Origin: Amycolatopsis camponoti
GTDB lineage: Bacteria; Actinomycetota; Actinomycetes; Mycobacteriales; Pseudonocardiaceae
Assembly (NCBI RefSeq): GCF_902497555.1
Contig: NZ_CABVGP010000002.1
Location: 1,934,501-1,998,500, forward strand
Direction: 5' to 3'
Length of the DNA stretch: 64,000 bases
The notes under the pieces are model-generated. The model was not told where the DNA came from, searched no databases, and saw only the letters and a program-made list of their open reading frames with translations. This document shows positions 15,820-25,635 of this stretch, in pieces (the stretch's first letter is position 1; each line of letters starts with the position of its first letter). Made by a program: the position numbers and the translations under genes.

Positions 15820-17181
15820 ATGACTCTCGCCATCGATCGCACCAGCACCACCACCGCTGCCCGGGCCGTCTTCGCCGAAAGCCTTGCCACGCAGGACATC
15901 CCGGCCGTCGCCGGGGCCGCGCTGCGGGTCCCGCTGGTCACCGGCGAAACCATCGGCTACGCCAACCTCGACCACGCGGCGAGCGCCCCCTGTCTCGACG
16001 CCGTCCGCACGAAGGTCGACGAGTTCCTGCCCTGGTACGCCAGCGTCCACCGCGGTGCCGGCTTCGCGTCCCAGGTCTCGACGCGCCTCTACGAGCGCAC
16101 CCGCGACGTCCTGCGCCGCTTCGTCGACGCCCGTCGCACCGACACCGTCGTCTTCACCCGCAACACCACCGACTCGTTCAACCTGCTCGCCCGCAGCCTG
16201 CCGCGGCACACCACGGTCGTCGTCTTCGACACCGAGCACCACGCCGCGCTGCTGCCGTGGCAGGGCCCGAACGTCCGGCGGATCCCGACCCCGCGCACGC
16301 GCCTCGCCGCGGTGTCCGCTGTGGACGAAGCCCTCGCGGATTCCCCGCAGGGGCCCCGGTTGGTCGTCGTCACCGGAGCGTCCAATGTGACCGGTGAGCT
16401 CCTGCCGGTGGCGGAGATCGCCGCGGTGGCCCGGAAGCACGGTGCCCGCATCGCGCTCGACGCCGCGCAGCTGGCCCCGCACCGCCGGATCTCGCTCAAG
16501 GAGCTGGACGTCGACTACGTCGCCCTGTCCGGCCACAAGCTGTACGCGCCCTTCGGCGCGGGCGCGCTGATCGGCCGCGCCGACTGGCTGCGCGCCGCCC
16601 GGCCGTACCTCGCCGGCGGCGGCGCGACCAAGCTCGTCACCGAGGACGCGGTGGTCTGGAACACCGGCCCCGAGCGGCACGAAGCCGGCTCGCCCAACAC
16701 CGTCGGCGTGTACGCGCTCGGCGTCGCGTGCGAGACGCTGAGCGAGAACTGGGACGCCGTCGTGGCGCACGAGCAGGCCCTGCTCACCCGGCTGCGCAAG
16801 GGACTCGAGGGCATCCCGGGCTGCGCCGAGCTGCGGCTGTTCGACGCGCCGGTCGACCGCGTCGGCACGCTCAGCTTCGTCGTCGACGGCTTCGACCCGG
16901 GCTGGGTGGCGGCGGTGCTGTCCGCCGAATACGGAATCGGCGTGCGCGACGGCGCGTTCTGCGCCCACATCGCGGCCAAGCGCCTCATCGGCGTCGCCGG
17001 CGGCAGCGGGCAGCAGGCGATCCGCGTCAGCCTCGGCCTGGGCAGCACCGAAGAGCACGTCGACCGGGTGGTGCTGGCGCTGCGCCAGATCGTGGCGCGC
17101 GGGGCTCGCTGGGAGTACGCGAAGGTCGACGGCCGCTGGGCCCCGGTCGGCGACCCGCGCGAGCTGCCGCCGTTCTGCTGA
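15820..17181 (+). CDS. Class V aminotransferase / cysteine-desulfurase-like PLP enzyme
   Basis: 453 residues, fold type I PLP enzyme. Lys240 in ALSGHKLYAPFGAG binds PLP; other signatures are NLDHAASAP near the start, VVFTRNTTDSFNLLAR, DTEHHAALLPW, and ALDAAQLAPHR with the PLP-ring aspartate. The family includes cysteine desulfurases and related lyases. The SAM riboswitch upstream argues for a role in sulfur amino acid metabolism, for example release or transfer of sulfur from cysteine or a related thiol; the substrate cannot be read from the sequence. No iron-sulfur assembly gene is adjacent, so a house-keeping IscS role is unlikely. Confidence 0.87.
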   Translation: MTLAIDRTSTTTAARAVFAESLATQDIPAVAGAALRVPLVTGETIGYANLDHAASAPCLDAVRTKVDEFLPWYASVHRGAGFASQVSTRLYERTRDVLRRFVDARRTDTVVFTRNTTDSFNLLARSLPRHTTVVVFDTEHHAALLPWQGPNVRRIPTPRTRLAAVSAVDEALADSPQGPRLVVVTGASNVTGELLPVAEIAAVARKHGARIALDAAQLAPHRRISLKELDVDYVALSGHKLYAPFGAGALIGRADWLRAARPYLAGGGATKLVTEDAVVWNTGPERHEAGSPNTVGVYALGVACETLSENWDAVVAHEQALLTRLRKGLEGIPGCAELRLFDAPVDRVGTLSFVVDGFDPGWVAAVLSAEYGIGVRDGAFCAHIAAKRLIGVAGGSGQQAIRVSLGLGSTEEHVDRVVLALRQIVARGARWEYAKVDGRWAPVGDPRELPPFC

Positions 17182-17185
17182 GCGC

Positions 17186-17191
17186 TAACCT
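17186..17191 (+). promoter_or_regulatory. -10 box for a leaderless transcript
   Basis: TAACCT is followed by 6 nt and the ATG at 17198. It starts 5 nt after the aminotransferase stop. No ribosome site is present. Confidence 0.5.
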
Positions 17192-17197
17192 GCCCCG

Positions 17198-17839
17198 ATG
17201 GGGGATGGACGACGACTCTGGTTCCCGTTGGCCGCGCTGGGGTTCGCCCTGCTCGTGATGGCGGTGGTGGCGCTGGTCCCGGCCACCCCGGTGGCCGGCG
17301 AGTTCGCCACCGTGCGCGGCTACGAGCTGAGCCGGGGGGTGTCCCTCGGCACCGGCGGGCTCGGCGGTGCGGGCATGCCCGAGAACCGGCTCTCGGCCGT
17401 CGCCATCGCCACTTCCACCGACGTCGTGCCGTCGGCGACGCTCGGCTGGCTCGCCGGTCTCGCCGCCGTCGTGCTCGCCGTGGCCGGGTGGTACTGGCTG
17501 GGCTTGCGCCGCGCCGGCACACCGCCGCGGCCGGTCCGCTTCGTGCTCGGGACGCTGGGCGCACTGGTCGCCCTCCCGCTGCTCGACCTGGTCGGCGCGC
17601 TGGAGTTGCGGCTGTCCGGCGACGTCCGGGGCCCGCTCGTGGCGGCGCTGGGGCTGCTGGTGCTGGCGGCGTACGAGCGCAGCCGGTTCGTGCTGGCCGT
17701 GGCCGTGGTGTTCGCGCTGGTCACCGTGCTCTTCCAGCCGCCGGTCAGCGGTGCGCTGGGCGCGGCGGGCGTGCTGTTCGCCGCCGCGTTCGCGGTGCTC
17801 CTGCGGCGGCCCCGTGACACTGCCGCCGACGCGCCCTGA
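17198..17839 (+). CDS. Hypothetical multi-pass membrane protein
   Basis: 213 residues. Hydrophobic segments at about 9-29, 83-105, 117-137, 146-160, 164-180 and 186-206. A loop of about 50 residues ([23 protein letters not shown]) lies between the first two, probably outside the cell. No conserved family or catalytic motif is recognised. It ends 21 bp before lspA and may be co-transcribed with it, which would fit an envelope role. Confidence 0.72.
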   Translation: MGDGRRLWFPLAALGFALLVMAVVALVPATPVAGEFATVRGYELSRGVSLGTGGLGGAGMPENRLSAVAIATSTDVVPSATLGWLAGLAAVVLAVAGWYWLGLRRAGTPPRPVRFVLGTLGALVALPLLDLVGALELRLSGDVRGPLVAALGLLVLAAYERSRFVLAVAVVFALVTVLFQPPVSGALGAAGVLFAAAFAVLLRRPRDTAADAP

Positions 17840-17860
17840 CCAGCCGTGGACAATGGAGCG

Positions 17861-18496
17861 GTGAGCACCGACCCCAGCCACTCCGAACCCGACACCGCCG
17901 CGCCCGAAGAGGCGGTGCCCGAGACCGTGCGGGAGACACCGGAAGCGCCGGCGAAGCCGCTGCCGAAGCGCCGCGTGGGCTGGGTGTTCGCCGTCGCGGT
18001 CGTGTTCTGGGCGATCGACCTGGTGACGAAGAACCTGGTCGCCGCCAACCTCGAGGGCAAGGAGCCGGTCCGGATCCTCGGCGGTCTCGTCTACCTGCAG
18101 GTGATCCGCAACCCGGGTGCCGCGTTCTCGATGGCCACCGGCATGACGTGGGTGCTCGCGCTCGTCGCGCTGGCCGTCGTCGTCGCGATCATCTGGCTGT
18201 CCCGGCGGCTGCGCTCGATCGGCTGGGCCATCGGGCTCGGCCTCGTGCTCGCCGGCGCTCTCGGCAACCTGACCGACCGCGTCTTCCGCGCGCCGGGCGG
18301 GCTGCAGGGCCACGTCGTCGACTTCATCTCGGCGTTCGCCCCGAACGGCAAGGGCTTCGCGATCTTCAACATCGCCGACTCGGCGATCTGCGTCGGCGGT
18401 GCGCTGATCGTGCTGCTGTCCCTGCTGGGCAAGGACTACGACGGCACGTCGACCAAGGACAAGAAGAAGACCGAGCAGCCCGGGGAGCAGGCGTGA
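17861..18496 (+). CDS. lspA: Lipoprotein signal peptidase (signal peptidase II)
   Basis: 211 residues; cuts the signal peptide of diacylglyceryl-modified prolipoproteins in the membrane. Four transmembrane helices follow an extended acidic N-terminus of about 35 residues, which is common in actinobacteria. Catalytic aspartates are Asp139 (GNLTDRVFR) and Asp173 (FNIADSAI); [11 protein letters not shown] is the other signature. An in-frame GTG at 17846 is possible, but the GACAAT box 6 nt before GTG 17861 favours a leaderless start there. The downstream rluD starts at the GTGA overlap. Likely substrates in this window are the lipoproteins at 48794 and 54899. Confidence 0.93.
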   Translation: MSTDPSHSEPDTAAPEEAVPETVRETPEAPAKPLPKRRVGWVFAVAVVFWAIDLVTKNLVAANLEGKEPVRILGGLVYLQVIRNPGAAFSMATGMTWVLALVALAVVVAIIWLSRRLRSIGWAIGLGLVLAGALGNLTDRVFRAPGGLQGHVVDFISAFAPNGKGFAIFNIADSAICVGGALIVLLSLLGKDYDGTSTKDKKKTEQPGEQA

Positions 18497-19422
18497 GCGC
18501 GCGGATGCTCCCGGTGCCCGACGGGCTCGACGGGATGCGGGTCGACGCCGGCCTCGCCAAGCTGCTCGGGCTCTCCCGCACGGTCGTCGCGGAACTGGCC
18601 GAATCCGGCGACGTGCTGCTCGACGGCCGGCCCGCCGGCAAGTCCGACCGGCTGTCCGGGGGCGGTCTCCTGGAGATCACGCTGCCGGAGCCGGCGAACC
18701 CCGTCGAGATCATCGCCGCGCCGGTCGACGGCATGCAGATCCTCCACGACGACGACGACATCGTCGTGATCTCCAAGCCGGTCGGCGTCGCGGTGCACCC
18801 GAGCCCCGGCTGGACCGGCCCGACGGTGGTCGGCGGCCTCGCCGCGGCCGGCCTGCGGATCGCGACGTCGGGCGCGGCCGAGCGCCAGGGCGTGGTGCAC
18901 CGCCTCGACGCGGGCACGACCGGCGTGATGGTGGTGGCCAAGAGCGAGCACGCGTACACGGTGCTCAAGCGCGCGTTCAAGGAACGCACCGTCGACAAGG
19001 GCTACCACGCGATCGTCCAGGGCCACCCCGACCCGATGCGCGGCACGATCGACGCCCCGATCGACCGCCACCCGCGCCACGACTACAAGTTCGCGGTCGT
19101 CCAGGGCGGCCGCCCGAGCGTGACGCACTACGAGGTCGTCGAGGCCTTCCGCGCGGCGTCGCTGGCGCACATCAAGCTCGAAACCGGGCGGACGCACCAG
19201 ATCCGCGTCCACTTCTCGGCGCTGAAGCACCCGTGCGTCGGTGACCTGACGTACGGCGCGGACCCGGTACTGGCCCGCCACCTCGGCCTGAGCCGGCAGT
19301 GGCTGCACGCGAAGACCCTGGCGTTCGCGCACCCGGCCGACGGCCGCTGGGTCGAGTTCGAGTCGGAGTACCCGGACGACCTGGCGAAGGCTCTGGAAAC
19401 TCTGCGGGACGAGAGCTACTAG
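18493..19422 (+). CDS. rluD: RluA-family 23S rRNA pseudouridine synthase (RluD-like)
   Basis: 309 residues. N-terminal S4 RNA-binding domain at about 15-75 ([30 protein letters not shown]), catalytic domain after it with the nucleophile Asp139 in [15 protein letters not shown], and the [12 protein letters not shown] and [10 protein letters not shown] motifs. It isomerises uridines in 23S rRNA (positions 1911/1915/1917 for RluD). The lspA-rluD pair with a GTGA overlap is conserved in bacteria. It ends at a large hairpin shared with the convergent gene. Confidence 0.93.
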   Translation: MSARMLPVPDGLDGMRVDAGLAKLLGLSRTVVAELAESGDVLLDGRPAGKSDRLSGGGLLEITLPEPANPVEIIAAPVDGMQILHDDDDIVVISKPVGVAVHPSPGWTGPTVVGGLAAAGLRIATSGAAERQGVVHRLDAGTTGVMVVAKSEHAYTVLKRAFKERTVDKGYHAIVQGHPDPMRGTIDAPIDRHPRHDYKFAVVQGGRPSVTHYEVVEAFRAASLAHIKLETGRTHQIRVHFSALKHPCVGDLTYGADPVLARHLGLSRQWLHAKTLAFAHPADGRWVEFESEYPDDLAKALETLRDESY

Positions 19423-19514
19423 TGAGGCTTGTTCAGCCGTCGCCCGCCGCATGACTTCTCCGGTGGCCGGCGGTTTCCGCGCGGGTCGCGGCGGGCTGAC
19501 CAGAACAAGCCTCA
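19423..19514. terminator. Long bidirectional terminator between convergent genes
   Basis: A perfect 12-bp outer stem (TGAGGCTTGTTC 19423-19434 with GAACAAGCCTCA 19503-19514) continues inward with GCCCGCCGC pairing GCGGCGGGC. The arms are directly next to the rluD stop and overlap the stop codon of the opposite gene, so one palindrome can end both transcripts. Confidence 0.8.
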
Positions 19515-20519
19515 GTCTTCGATCGACCAGGTCAGCGTGCGCTCGTCCGGTTCCGGCCGCGGGCTCCAGCGGACCGACACCACCCGCGTCGCGTCCGGGA
19601 GGACGTAGACCGTGTGGCCGCCCAGGGTTTCGCCGGGCTGGACGCCGATCTTGTGCGGCGGCCGCGACGTCAGCGACACCGGGGCCTTGCCGATCGCGGT
19701 GCCGTCGGCGGCGAGCAGCTCGAGGTAGTTGTCCGGCAGCGACGCGAACGGGATCGCCCCGCGGTTGGTGATCTCGGTGTGCACGACCACCGAGCGCTCG
19801 CCCTCTTCCAGGCGGTAGCCCGCCGCGCTGAACAGGGAGTCCGCCGGGTCCTGGACCTCCAGCAGCTGCACCGACAGCTGCTCGCCCTCCAGGCCCTGGG
19901 TCTCCAGGACCTCCCGGATCCGGCCCCGCTTGCCACCGGCCGGGGCCGCGGGGCGGGCGGGCTCGTCGCCGCGGGCCCACGACGCCGTCTGCGGCAGGCC
20001 CCACGTGCTCACGACCGGGTCCGGCGGCGGGACGAACTGCTGGGGCGGGCGCTGCTGGGGAGGCCCGGGCGGCGGGCCCGGGTACCGCCCGGACGGCGTC
20101 CCCTGGACGTTGTACGGCCCGGACGGCGCGCCTTGCACGTTGTACGGCCCCGAAGGCACGCCCTGCACGTTGTACGGACCGGACGGGACACCGTGCGGGC
20201 CCGGCGGCGGCATCGGCGGCGCGGGTTGCTGCGGCACCGGCTGGGACGGCGGCGGCGGGAACTGCTGCGGCGGCGGGAACTGCTGGGGCGGTCGGTTCGC
20301 CCACGACGGCGGCGAGCCCGCGATCGCCGCCCGGAGTCCCTGGGGGTCGCTCTCGACGCCGACGAGCAGCGGCAGCCCGCTGCCGGACAGCGCCACCAGC
20401 CGGTAGGCGACCTCGCGCGGATCCATGCCGACCTTGGCCGCCAGCTCGTGCACCGCCGCCTTGCCGAGTTCGGCGAGCGCGGCGAGCAGGCGGGTATCCA
20501 CGGGATCGGTCACGGCCAC
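19512..20519 (-). CDS. Proline/glutamine-rich protein with winged-helix-like N-terminus
   Basis: 335 residues, no named family. Residues about 5-55 look like a small winged helix (TRLLAALAELGKAAVHELAAKVGMDPREVAYRL in two pieces), as in regulators or type VII secretion-associated proteins. Residues about 70-200 are a Pro/Gln-rich linker with three exact-length repeats of GPYNVQG type. The last 120 residues form a beta-rich domain (VHTEITNRGAIPFASLPDNYLELL), like telokin/DUF4352-type extracellular modules. No signal peptide is visible. Starts GTG 20519 or 20513; TAGCGT lies 7 nt upstream of 20519, which suggests a leaderless start. Confidence 0.72.
   Translation of the reverse strand: MAVTDPVDTRLLAALAELGKAAVHELAAKVGMDPREVAYRLVALSGSGLPLLVGVESDPQGLRAAIAGSPPSWANRPPQQFPPPQQFPPPPSQPVPQQPAPPMPPPGPHGVPSGPYNVQGVPSGPYNVQGAPSGPYNVQGTPSGRYPGPPPGPPQQRPPQQFVPPPDPVVSTWGLPQTASWARGDEPARPAAPAGGKRGRIREVLETQGLEGEQLSVQLLEVQDPADSLFSAAGYRLEEGERSVVVHTEITNRGAIPFASLPDNYLELLAADGTAIGKAPVSLTSRPPHKIGVQPGETLGGHTVYVLPDATRVVSVRWSPRPEPDERTLTWSIED
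20101..20190 (-). repeat. Three 30-nt coding tandem repeats
   Basis: Units 20101-20130, 20131-20160 and 20161-20190 share the segment ACGTTGTACGG and code on the minus strand for repeated SGPYNVQG decapeptides. They are in frame and lie in the linker of the 335-residue protein. Confidence 0.8.
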
Positions 20520-20608
20520 CCGCTGAACGCTACCGCCTCGCCGCCGCGACCACGCCGAGGTGGTCCGCCCCCGGCGAACAGCACACCGTTCCTGTCGGTG
20601 ATCTCCGT

Positions 20609-20614
20609 TAGGGT
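20609..20614 (+). promoter_or_regulatory. -10 box before the triple DUF885 gene
   Basis: TAGGGT is followed by 5 nt and the GTG at 20620, a layout that fits a leaderless transcript. Confidence 0.45.
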
Positions 20615-20619
20615 CGGCC

Positions 20620-23600
20620 GTGGAGCACAACACCGACGCTGGGGGTCCTGCCATGACCGCGGTCACCGAACTCGCCGACGAGTTCGTCGAAGCGTTGTTC
20701 GCCGCCGATCCGCTGACGCCCGCGCTGCTGGGCATCCGCCCGGCCGAGCCGGGGTTGCCGGATCTGTCCGCCGACGCCGAACGGGCGCACCGGGCGCGGC
20801 TCGCCGGGTTCGCCGAGCGGGCCCGCGCGCTGGACGCCGAGGGGTTGTCGGCGGAGGACCGCGTCACCCGCGCGGTCCTGATCGCCACGGCCGAAGACCG
20901 CGTCGCGTCGATCGACACCCGGATGGCCGAGTTCACGGTCACCGACCTGCTGATCGCGCCCGCGGCGTCGCTGCTCATGGCGCTGCCGATGACGGCGGTG
21001 ACGGCGGGCGAGGCCGCGGAGGCCCAGCTCGGCCGCCTGGCCGCGGTCCCGGAGTACCTGCGCCAGGCCGCGCGGCGCCACGCCGAGGGCATCGGCGCCG
21101 GGCTCGTCCCGGTGGCGCACCTGGTCGACGCCGCGGTCGCGCACCTCGACCGCTACCTCGCCGACCCGGCCGCGGACCCGCTGCGCCGCCAGCCGGCGCC
21201 GGACGAGGAGTTCGGGCGCCGGCGGGACGAGCTGCTGGCCGAGGTCGTCCGTCCGGCCTTCGCCGAGTACCGCGAATTCCTCGCCACCGAGGTGCGGCCG
21301 CACGGGCGGCCCGCCGACCGGCCCGGCCTGAAGTGGCTGCCCGGCGGCGATGCGGCGTACGCGCGGCTCGCGAAGGTGCACACGACCACCGACCGCACCC
21401 CGGAGGAGCTGCACCGGATCGGGCTCGACGTCATCGACTCGCTCGCCGCCGAGTACCGCGAGCTGGGGCAGAAGGTGTTCGGCACCGACGACCCGGCGGC
21501 GATCTTCGAGCGCCTGCGCACCGATCCCGCGTTGCGCTGGACCAGCGGTGACGAGTTGCTGGACACCGCCCGCACGGCCGTGGCGCGGGCCACCGCCGAG
21601 GCCCCGAAGTGGTTCGGCAGCGTCCCGGCGCAGGAGTGCGCGGTCGAGCCGGTCCCGGAGGAGACCGCGCCCGGCGCGCCCGCGGCGTACTACCTGCGCC
21701 CGGCCGTCGACGGCTCCCGGCCGGGCATCTACTTCGCGAACACCCACGACGCCGGCGAGCGGTTCCGGCACACGGCGGAGTCGACGGCGTTCCACGAAGC
21801 CGTGCCCGGGCACCACTTCCAGCTGAGCACCGCGCTGGAGCTCACCGGGCTGCCGCTGCTGCGCCGCATCGGCAACTTCACCGCCTACACCGAGGGCTGG
21901 GGGCTCTACAGCGAGCGCCTCGCCGACGAGATGGGGCTGTACTCCGACGACGTCGCGCGGCTGGGCATGCTGACCGGCGACTCGATGCGGGCGGCCCGGC
22001 TGGTCGTCGACACCGGCCTGCACGCGCTGGGCTGGAGCCGGCAGCAGGCCGTGGACTACCTGCTCGAGCACACGCCGGAGGCGCGCGTCGAGGTCGAGAC
22101 CGAGATCGACCGCTACATCGCGTGGCCGGGCCAGGCGCTGGCGTACATGGTGGGGCGGCTGGAGATCCAGCGGATCCGCACCGGCGCCGAGGAGCGGCTC
22201 GGGTCCCGGTTCGACATCCGCGCGTTCCACGACCTCGTGCTCGCCGGGGGTGCGCTGCCGCTCTCGGCGCTCGCCGCCGCCGTCGACGACTGGGTGGCCG
22301 GGCACGGCGACACGGCCAACGGCCTGGCCGGCGAGCTCGTCGAGCTGACCTTCGAGCACGAGCCGCTGTACCCGTCGGTCTTCGGCCTGCCCGGCGACCA
22401 CGACCGGCTCGGCGAGCAGACCCGGGAAGCGCAGGAACGGTTCCGCGCCGCCTACCGGGACCTGGCCGCCCGTGCCCGGGCGCTGCCCGCCGACGCCCTG
22501 AGCGCGGAAGAGGCCGTCACGCGCGAGGTCGTCATCGCCTCCGCCGAGGTCGAGGCCGACCGGCTCGGCGCCCGCGCCGCCGACATCGCGGTCAGCGACG
22601 GGCTGACCGCGCCCGCGCTGGGCCTGCTGCTGTACCTGCCGTACTACAAGCTCGACGACGAGAAGAAGGCCCGCGGCTACCTCGCCCGGCTCGGCGCGAT
22701 CAGCACGTTCCTCGAAGAGCTGACCGAACGGCAGCGGGAGAGCCTGGCCGACGGTCTCGTGCCGGCCGCCTACCTCGCGCGCGTGGGTATCGAGTACATC
22801 GACCGCTACCTCGCCGCGCCGGACAGCGACCCGCTGAAGGTGAGCACGACGGCCGCCGTCGAGGGCTTCGAAGCCGACCGCGACCGGCTGCTCGCCGAGG
22901 TCGTCCACCCGGCGTACGCCCGCTACCGCGACTTCCTGCGCACCGAGGTCGAGCCGGTCGGCCGGCCCGACACCGCGCCCGGCATCGGCCACGTGCCGGG
23001 CGGCGCGCAGCGGTACGCCGCGCTGATCCGCGCGGAGACGACGACCGAGCGCACGGCCCAGGACCTGCACGACACCGGGCTGGCGATCATCGAGAAGCTC
23101 TCGGCGGAGTACCGCGAACTGGGCGAGAAGGTGTTCGGCACGACAGATCTCGCGCAGATCTTCGAGCGCCTGCGCACCGATCCGGCGCTGCGCTGGCGTG
23201 ACGGCGAGGAGCTGCTGTCCGCGGCCCGGGACGCCATCGCCCGCGCCGAAGCCGTGGCGCCGCAGTGGTTCTCGCGCATCCCGGCGGAGAAGTGCGAGGT
23301 CGCGCCGGTGCCCGAGGCCGACGCGGCGAGCGGCACGATCGCCTACTACCTGCAGCCGTCGCTGGACGGTTCGCGGCCGGGCACCTACTACGCCAACACG
23401 CACGAAGCCGACAAGCGCCCGCGGTTCACCAGCGAGGCGATCGCGTTCCACGAAGCCGTGCCGGGCCACCACTTCCAGCTCAGCCTGGCCCAGGAGCTGA
23501 GCGACCTGCCGCTGCTGCGGCGGATCGGCATGTTCAACGCCTACGCCGAAGGCTGGGGGCTCTACGCCGAGCGGCTGGCCGACGAGATGGGCCTGTACTC

Positions 23601-25626
23601 CGACGACGTCGCGCGGCTGGGCATGCTGACGCAGGACTCGATGCGGGCGGGCCGGCTCGTCGTCGACACCGGGATGCACGCCCTCGGCTGGAGCCGGCAG
23701 CGCGCGATCGACTTCCTCGTCGACAACACGCCGATGGCGCGGATGGAGATCGAGGCGGAGATCGACCGCTACGCCGGCTGGCCGGCCCAGGCCCTCGGGT
23801 ACATGGTGGGGCGGCTGGAGATCCAGCGGCTGCGCGCCGAGGCCGAGGCGGCGCTCGGCGAGCGCTTCGACATCCGTGACTTCCACGAAGTCGTGCTGGG
23901 CCACGGCATGCTGCCGCTTTCGGCGCTGGCCAAGGTCGTCACGGACTGGGTCGCGAGCCGGACCGACACCCCGGATTCGCTCGCGGACGAGTGCCTGGAG
24001 CTGATGTTCGAGGCGCAGCCGCTGCTGCCGTCGCTCTACGGCCTCCCCGGCACGCACGACCGGCTCGCCGACCAGTCCGCCGAGGCGGGCGCCCGGCAAC
24101 GCACCGCGTTCGCCGGGATCATCTCGCGGGCCGAAGCACTCGACGCGGCGGCCTTGTCGCCGGACGAGCGCGTCACCCGCGACGTCGTGATCTGGCAGGC
24201 GCGCACGCTGATCGACGTGCTCGACTCGGGCCGCGCCGACATCGCGGTGAGCGACGGGCTCGCCGCGCCGGCGCTGGAACTGCTGATGATGCTGCCGCAG
24301 ACGGTGCTCGACGACGAGGCCAAGGCCCGCGGCTACCTGAGCCGGCTGGCCGCGGTCGGCACGTATGTGGACCAGCTGATCGAGCGTCAGCGGGCGGCGC
24401 TCGCCGAAGGCCTCACGCCGCCGGAGTTCCTGGCGCGCATCGGCGTCGGGTACGTCGAGCGCTACCTCGCCACCCCGGAAGCCGACCCGCTGAAGGTGCC
24501 GGTCCACGGGCTCGAGGCCGAGCGCGACCGGCTGCTGGCCGAAGTCGTGAGGCCGGCGTATGCGCGCTACCGCGACTTCCTGGCCGGCGAAGTGGTCCCG
24601 GCCGGGCGGCCGGAGACGTCGCCGGGCATCGGCGACCTGCCGGGCGGGCCGGCGCGCTACGCGGCGCTGATCCGCGCGGAGACGACGACCGAGCGCACGG
24701 CCCAGGACCTGCACGACACCGGGCTGGCGATCATCGAGCGGCTGGCGGGGGAGTACCGCGAGCTGGGCGAGAAGGTGTTCGGCACGACGGATCTCGCTCG
24801 GATCTTCGAGCGGATCCGCACGGACCCGGCGCTGCGCTGGCGCGACGGCGACGAGCTCCTGGATGCCGCCCGGCGGACGATCGCGCGGGCGGAAGCCGTG
24901 GCACCGCAGTGGTTCTCGCGTGTTCCGGAGCAGCAGTGCCAGGTCGCCCCGGTGCCCGCCGCCGAGGCCGAAAGCGGCTCGATCGCCTACTACATCGACG
25001 CGTCGCTCGACGGTTCCCGGCCGGGCACGTACTACGCCAACACGCACGAGGCGGACCAGCGGCAGCGGACGCTGGGCGAGTCGGTCGCGTTCCACGAAGC
25101 CGTGCCCGGGCACCACTTCCAGCTGACGCTCGCGCAGCAGCTCACCGGAGTCCCGCTGCTGCGGCGGATCGCCATCTTCAACGCGTACGCCGAGGGCTGG
25201 GGGCTGTACGCGGAACGGCTCGCCGACGAGATGGGCCTGTACTCCGATGACGTGTCCCGCCTCGGCCTGCTGACCCAGGACTCGATGCGGGCGGCCCGGC
25301 TGGTCGTCGACACGGGTCTGCACGCGCTGGGCTGGAGCCGGCAACGGGCGGTGGACTTCCTGGTCGAGAACACGCCGATGGCGCAGATCGAGATCGAGGC
25401 GGAGATCGACCGCTACGCCGGCCACCCGGGCCAGGCGCTCGGCTACATGGTGGGCCGCTTGGAGATCGAGCGGCTGCGGGCCGACGCCGAGCGGGCGCTG
25501 GGCGAGCGGTTCGACATCCGCGAGTTCCACGACACGGTGCTGGGCAGCGGAACCCTCCCGCTCCCGGTCCTGGCGGACGTGGTGGCCACCTGGGTCGCGG
25601 CCCGCTCGGCGGAGGGCACCGAGTGA
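20620..25626 (+). CDS. Giant protein with three tandem DUF885 domains
   Basis: 1668 residues. DUF885 proteins, zinc-peptidase-like enzymes of unknown substrate, are normally about 550-600 residues; here three complete copies are fused in one frame at about 12-565, 565-1113 and 1113-1668. Each has the HEAVPGHHFQL metal motif (first His at 392, 944 and 1492), the AEGWGLY.ERLADEMGLYSDDV block and the HALGWSRQ and YMVGRLEI blocks, so all three sites look intact. Copies 2 and 3 share 75 identical bases (23020-23094 and 24664-24738), a sign of recent conversion or duplication. No signal peptide, so cytosolic. Start GTG 20620 (leaderless -10) or ATG 20653 (GGGGG upstream). Confidence 0.92.
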   Translation: MEHNTDAGGPAMTAVTELADEFVEALFAADPLTPALLGIRPAEPGLPDLSADAERAHRARLAGFAERARALDAEGLSAEDRVTRAVLIATAEDRVASIDTRMAEFTVTDLLIAPAASLLMALPMTAVTAGEAAEAQLGRLAAVPEYLRQAARRHAEGIGAGLVPVAHLVDAAVAHLDRYLADPAADPLRRQPAPDEEFGRRRDELLAEVVRPAFAEYREFLATEVRPHGRPADRPGLKWLPGGDAAYARLAKVHTTTDRTPEELHRIGLDVIDSLAAEYRELGQKVFGTDDPAAIFERLRTDPALRWTSGDELLDTARTAVARATAEAPKWFGSVPAQECAVEPVPEETAPGAPAAYYLRPAVDGSRPGIYFANTHDAGERFRHTAESTAFHEAVPGHHFQLSTALELTGLPLLRRIGNFTAYTEGWGLYSERLADEMGLYSDDVARLGMLTGDSMRAARLVVDTGLHALGWSRQQAVDYLLEHTPEARVEVETEIDRYIAWPGQALAYMVGRLEIQRIRTGAEERLGSRFDIRAFHDLVLAGGALPLSALAAAVDDWVAGHGDTANGLAGELVELTFEHEPLYPSVFGLPGDHDRLGEQTREAQERFRAAYRDLAARARALPADALSAEEAVTREVVIASAEVEADRLGARAADIAVSDGLTAPALGLLLYLPYYKLDDEKKARGYLARLGAISTFLEELTERQRESLADGLVPAAYLARVGIEYIDRYLAAPDSDPLKVSTTAAVEGFEADRDRLLAEVVHPAYARYRDFLRTEVEPVGRPDTAPGIGHVPGGAQRYAALIRAETTTERTAQDLHDTGLAIIEKLSAEYRELGEKVFGTTDLAQIFERLRTDPALRWRDGEELLSAARDAIARAEAVAPQWFSRIPAEKCEVAPVPEADAASGTIAYYLQPSLDGSRPGTYYANTHEADKRPRFTSEAIAFHEAVPGHHFQLSLAQELSDLPLLRRIGMFNAYAEGWGLYAERLADEMGLYSDDVARLGMLTQDSMRAGRLVVDTGMHALGWSRQRAIDFLVDNTPMARMEIEAEIDRYAGWPAQALGYMVGRLEIQRLRAEAEAALGERFDIRDFHEVVLGHGMLPLSALAKVVTDWVASRTDTPDSLADECLELMFEAQPLLPSLYGLPGTHDRLADQSAEAGARQRTAFAGIISRAEALDAAALSPDERVTRDVVIWQARTLIDVLDSGRADIAVSDGLAAPALELLMMLPQTVLDDEAKARGYLSRLAAVGTYVDQLIERQRAALAEGLTPPEFLARIGVGYVERYLATPEADPLKVPVHGLEAERDRLLAEVVRPAYARYRDFLAGEVVPAGRPETSPGIGDLPGGPARYAALIRAETTTERTAQDLHDTGLAIIERLAGEYRELGEKVFGTTDLARIFERIRTDPALRWRDGDELLDAARRTIARAEAVAPQWFSRVPEQQCQVAPVPAAEAESGSIAYYIDASLDGSRPGTYYANTHEADQRQRTLGESVAFHEAVPGHHFQLTLAQQLTGVPLLRRIAIFNAYAEGWGLYAERLADEMGLYSDDVSRLGLLTQDSMRAARLVVDTGLHALGWSRQRAVDFLVENTPMAQIEIEAEIDRYAGHPGQALGYMVGRLEIERLRADAERALGERFDIREFHDTVLGSGTLPLPVLADVVATWVAARSAEGTE

Positions 25627-25635
25627 AGACCGGCC

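Noticed and set aside
16089..17564. Minus-strand open frames opposite the class V aminotransferase
   Set aside because: Low-complexity Ser/Arg/Ala shadows without starts or ribosome sites.
20608..25530. A 1640-codon open frame on the minus strand opposite the DUF885 gene
   Set aside because: Same mirror effect; the repeats in it follow the sense-strand domains and no family motif appears.
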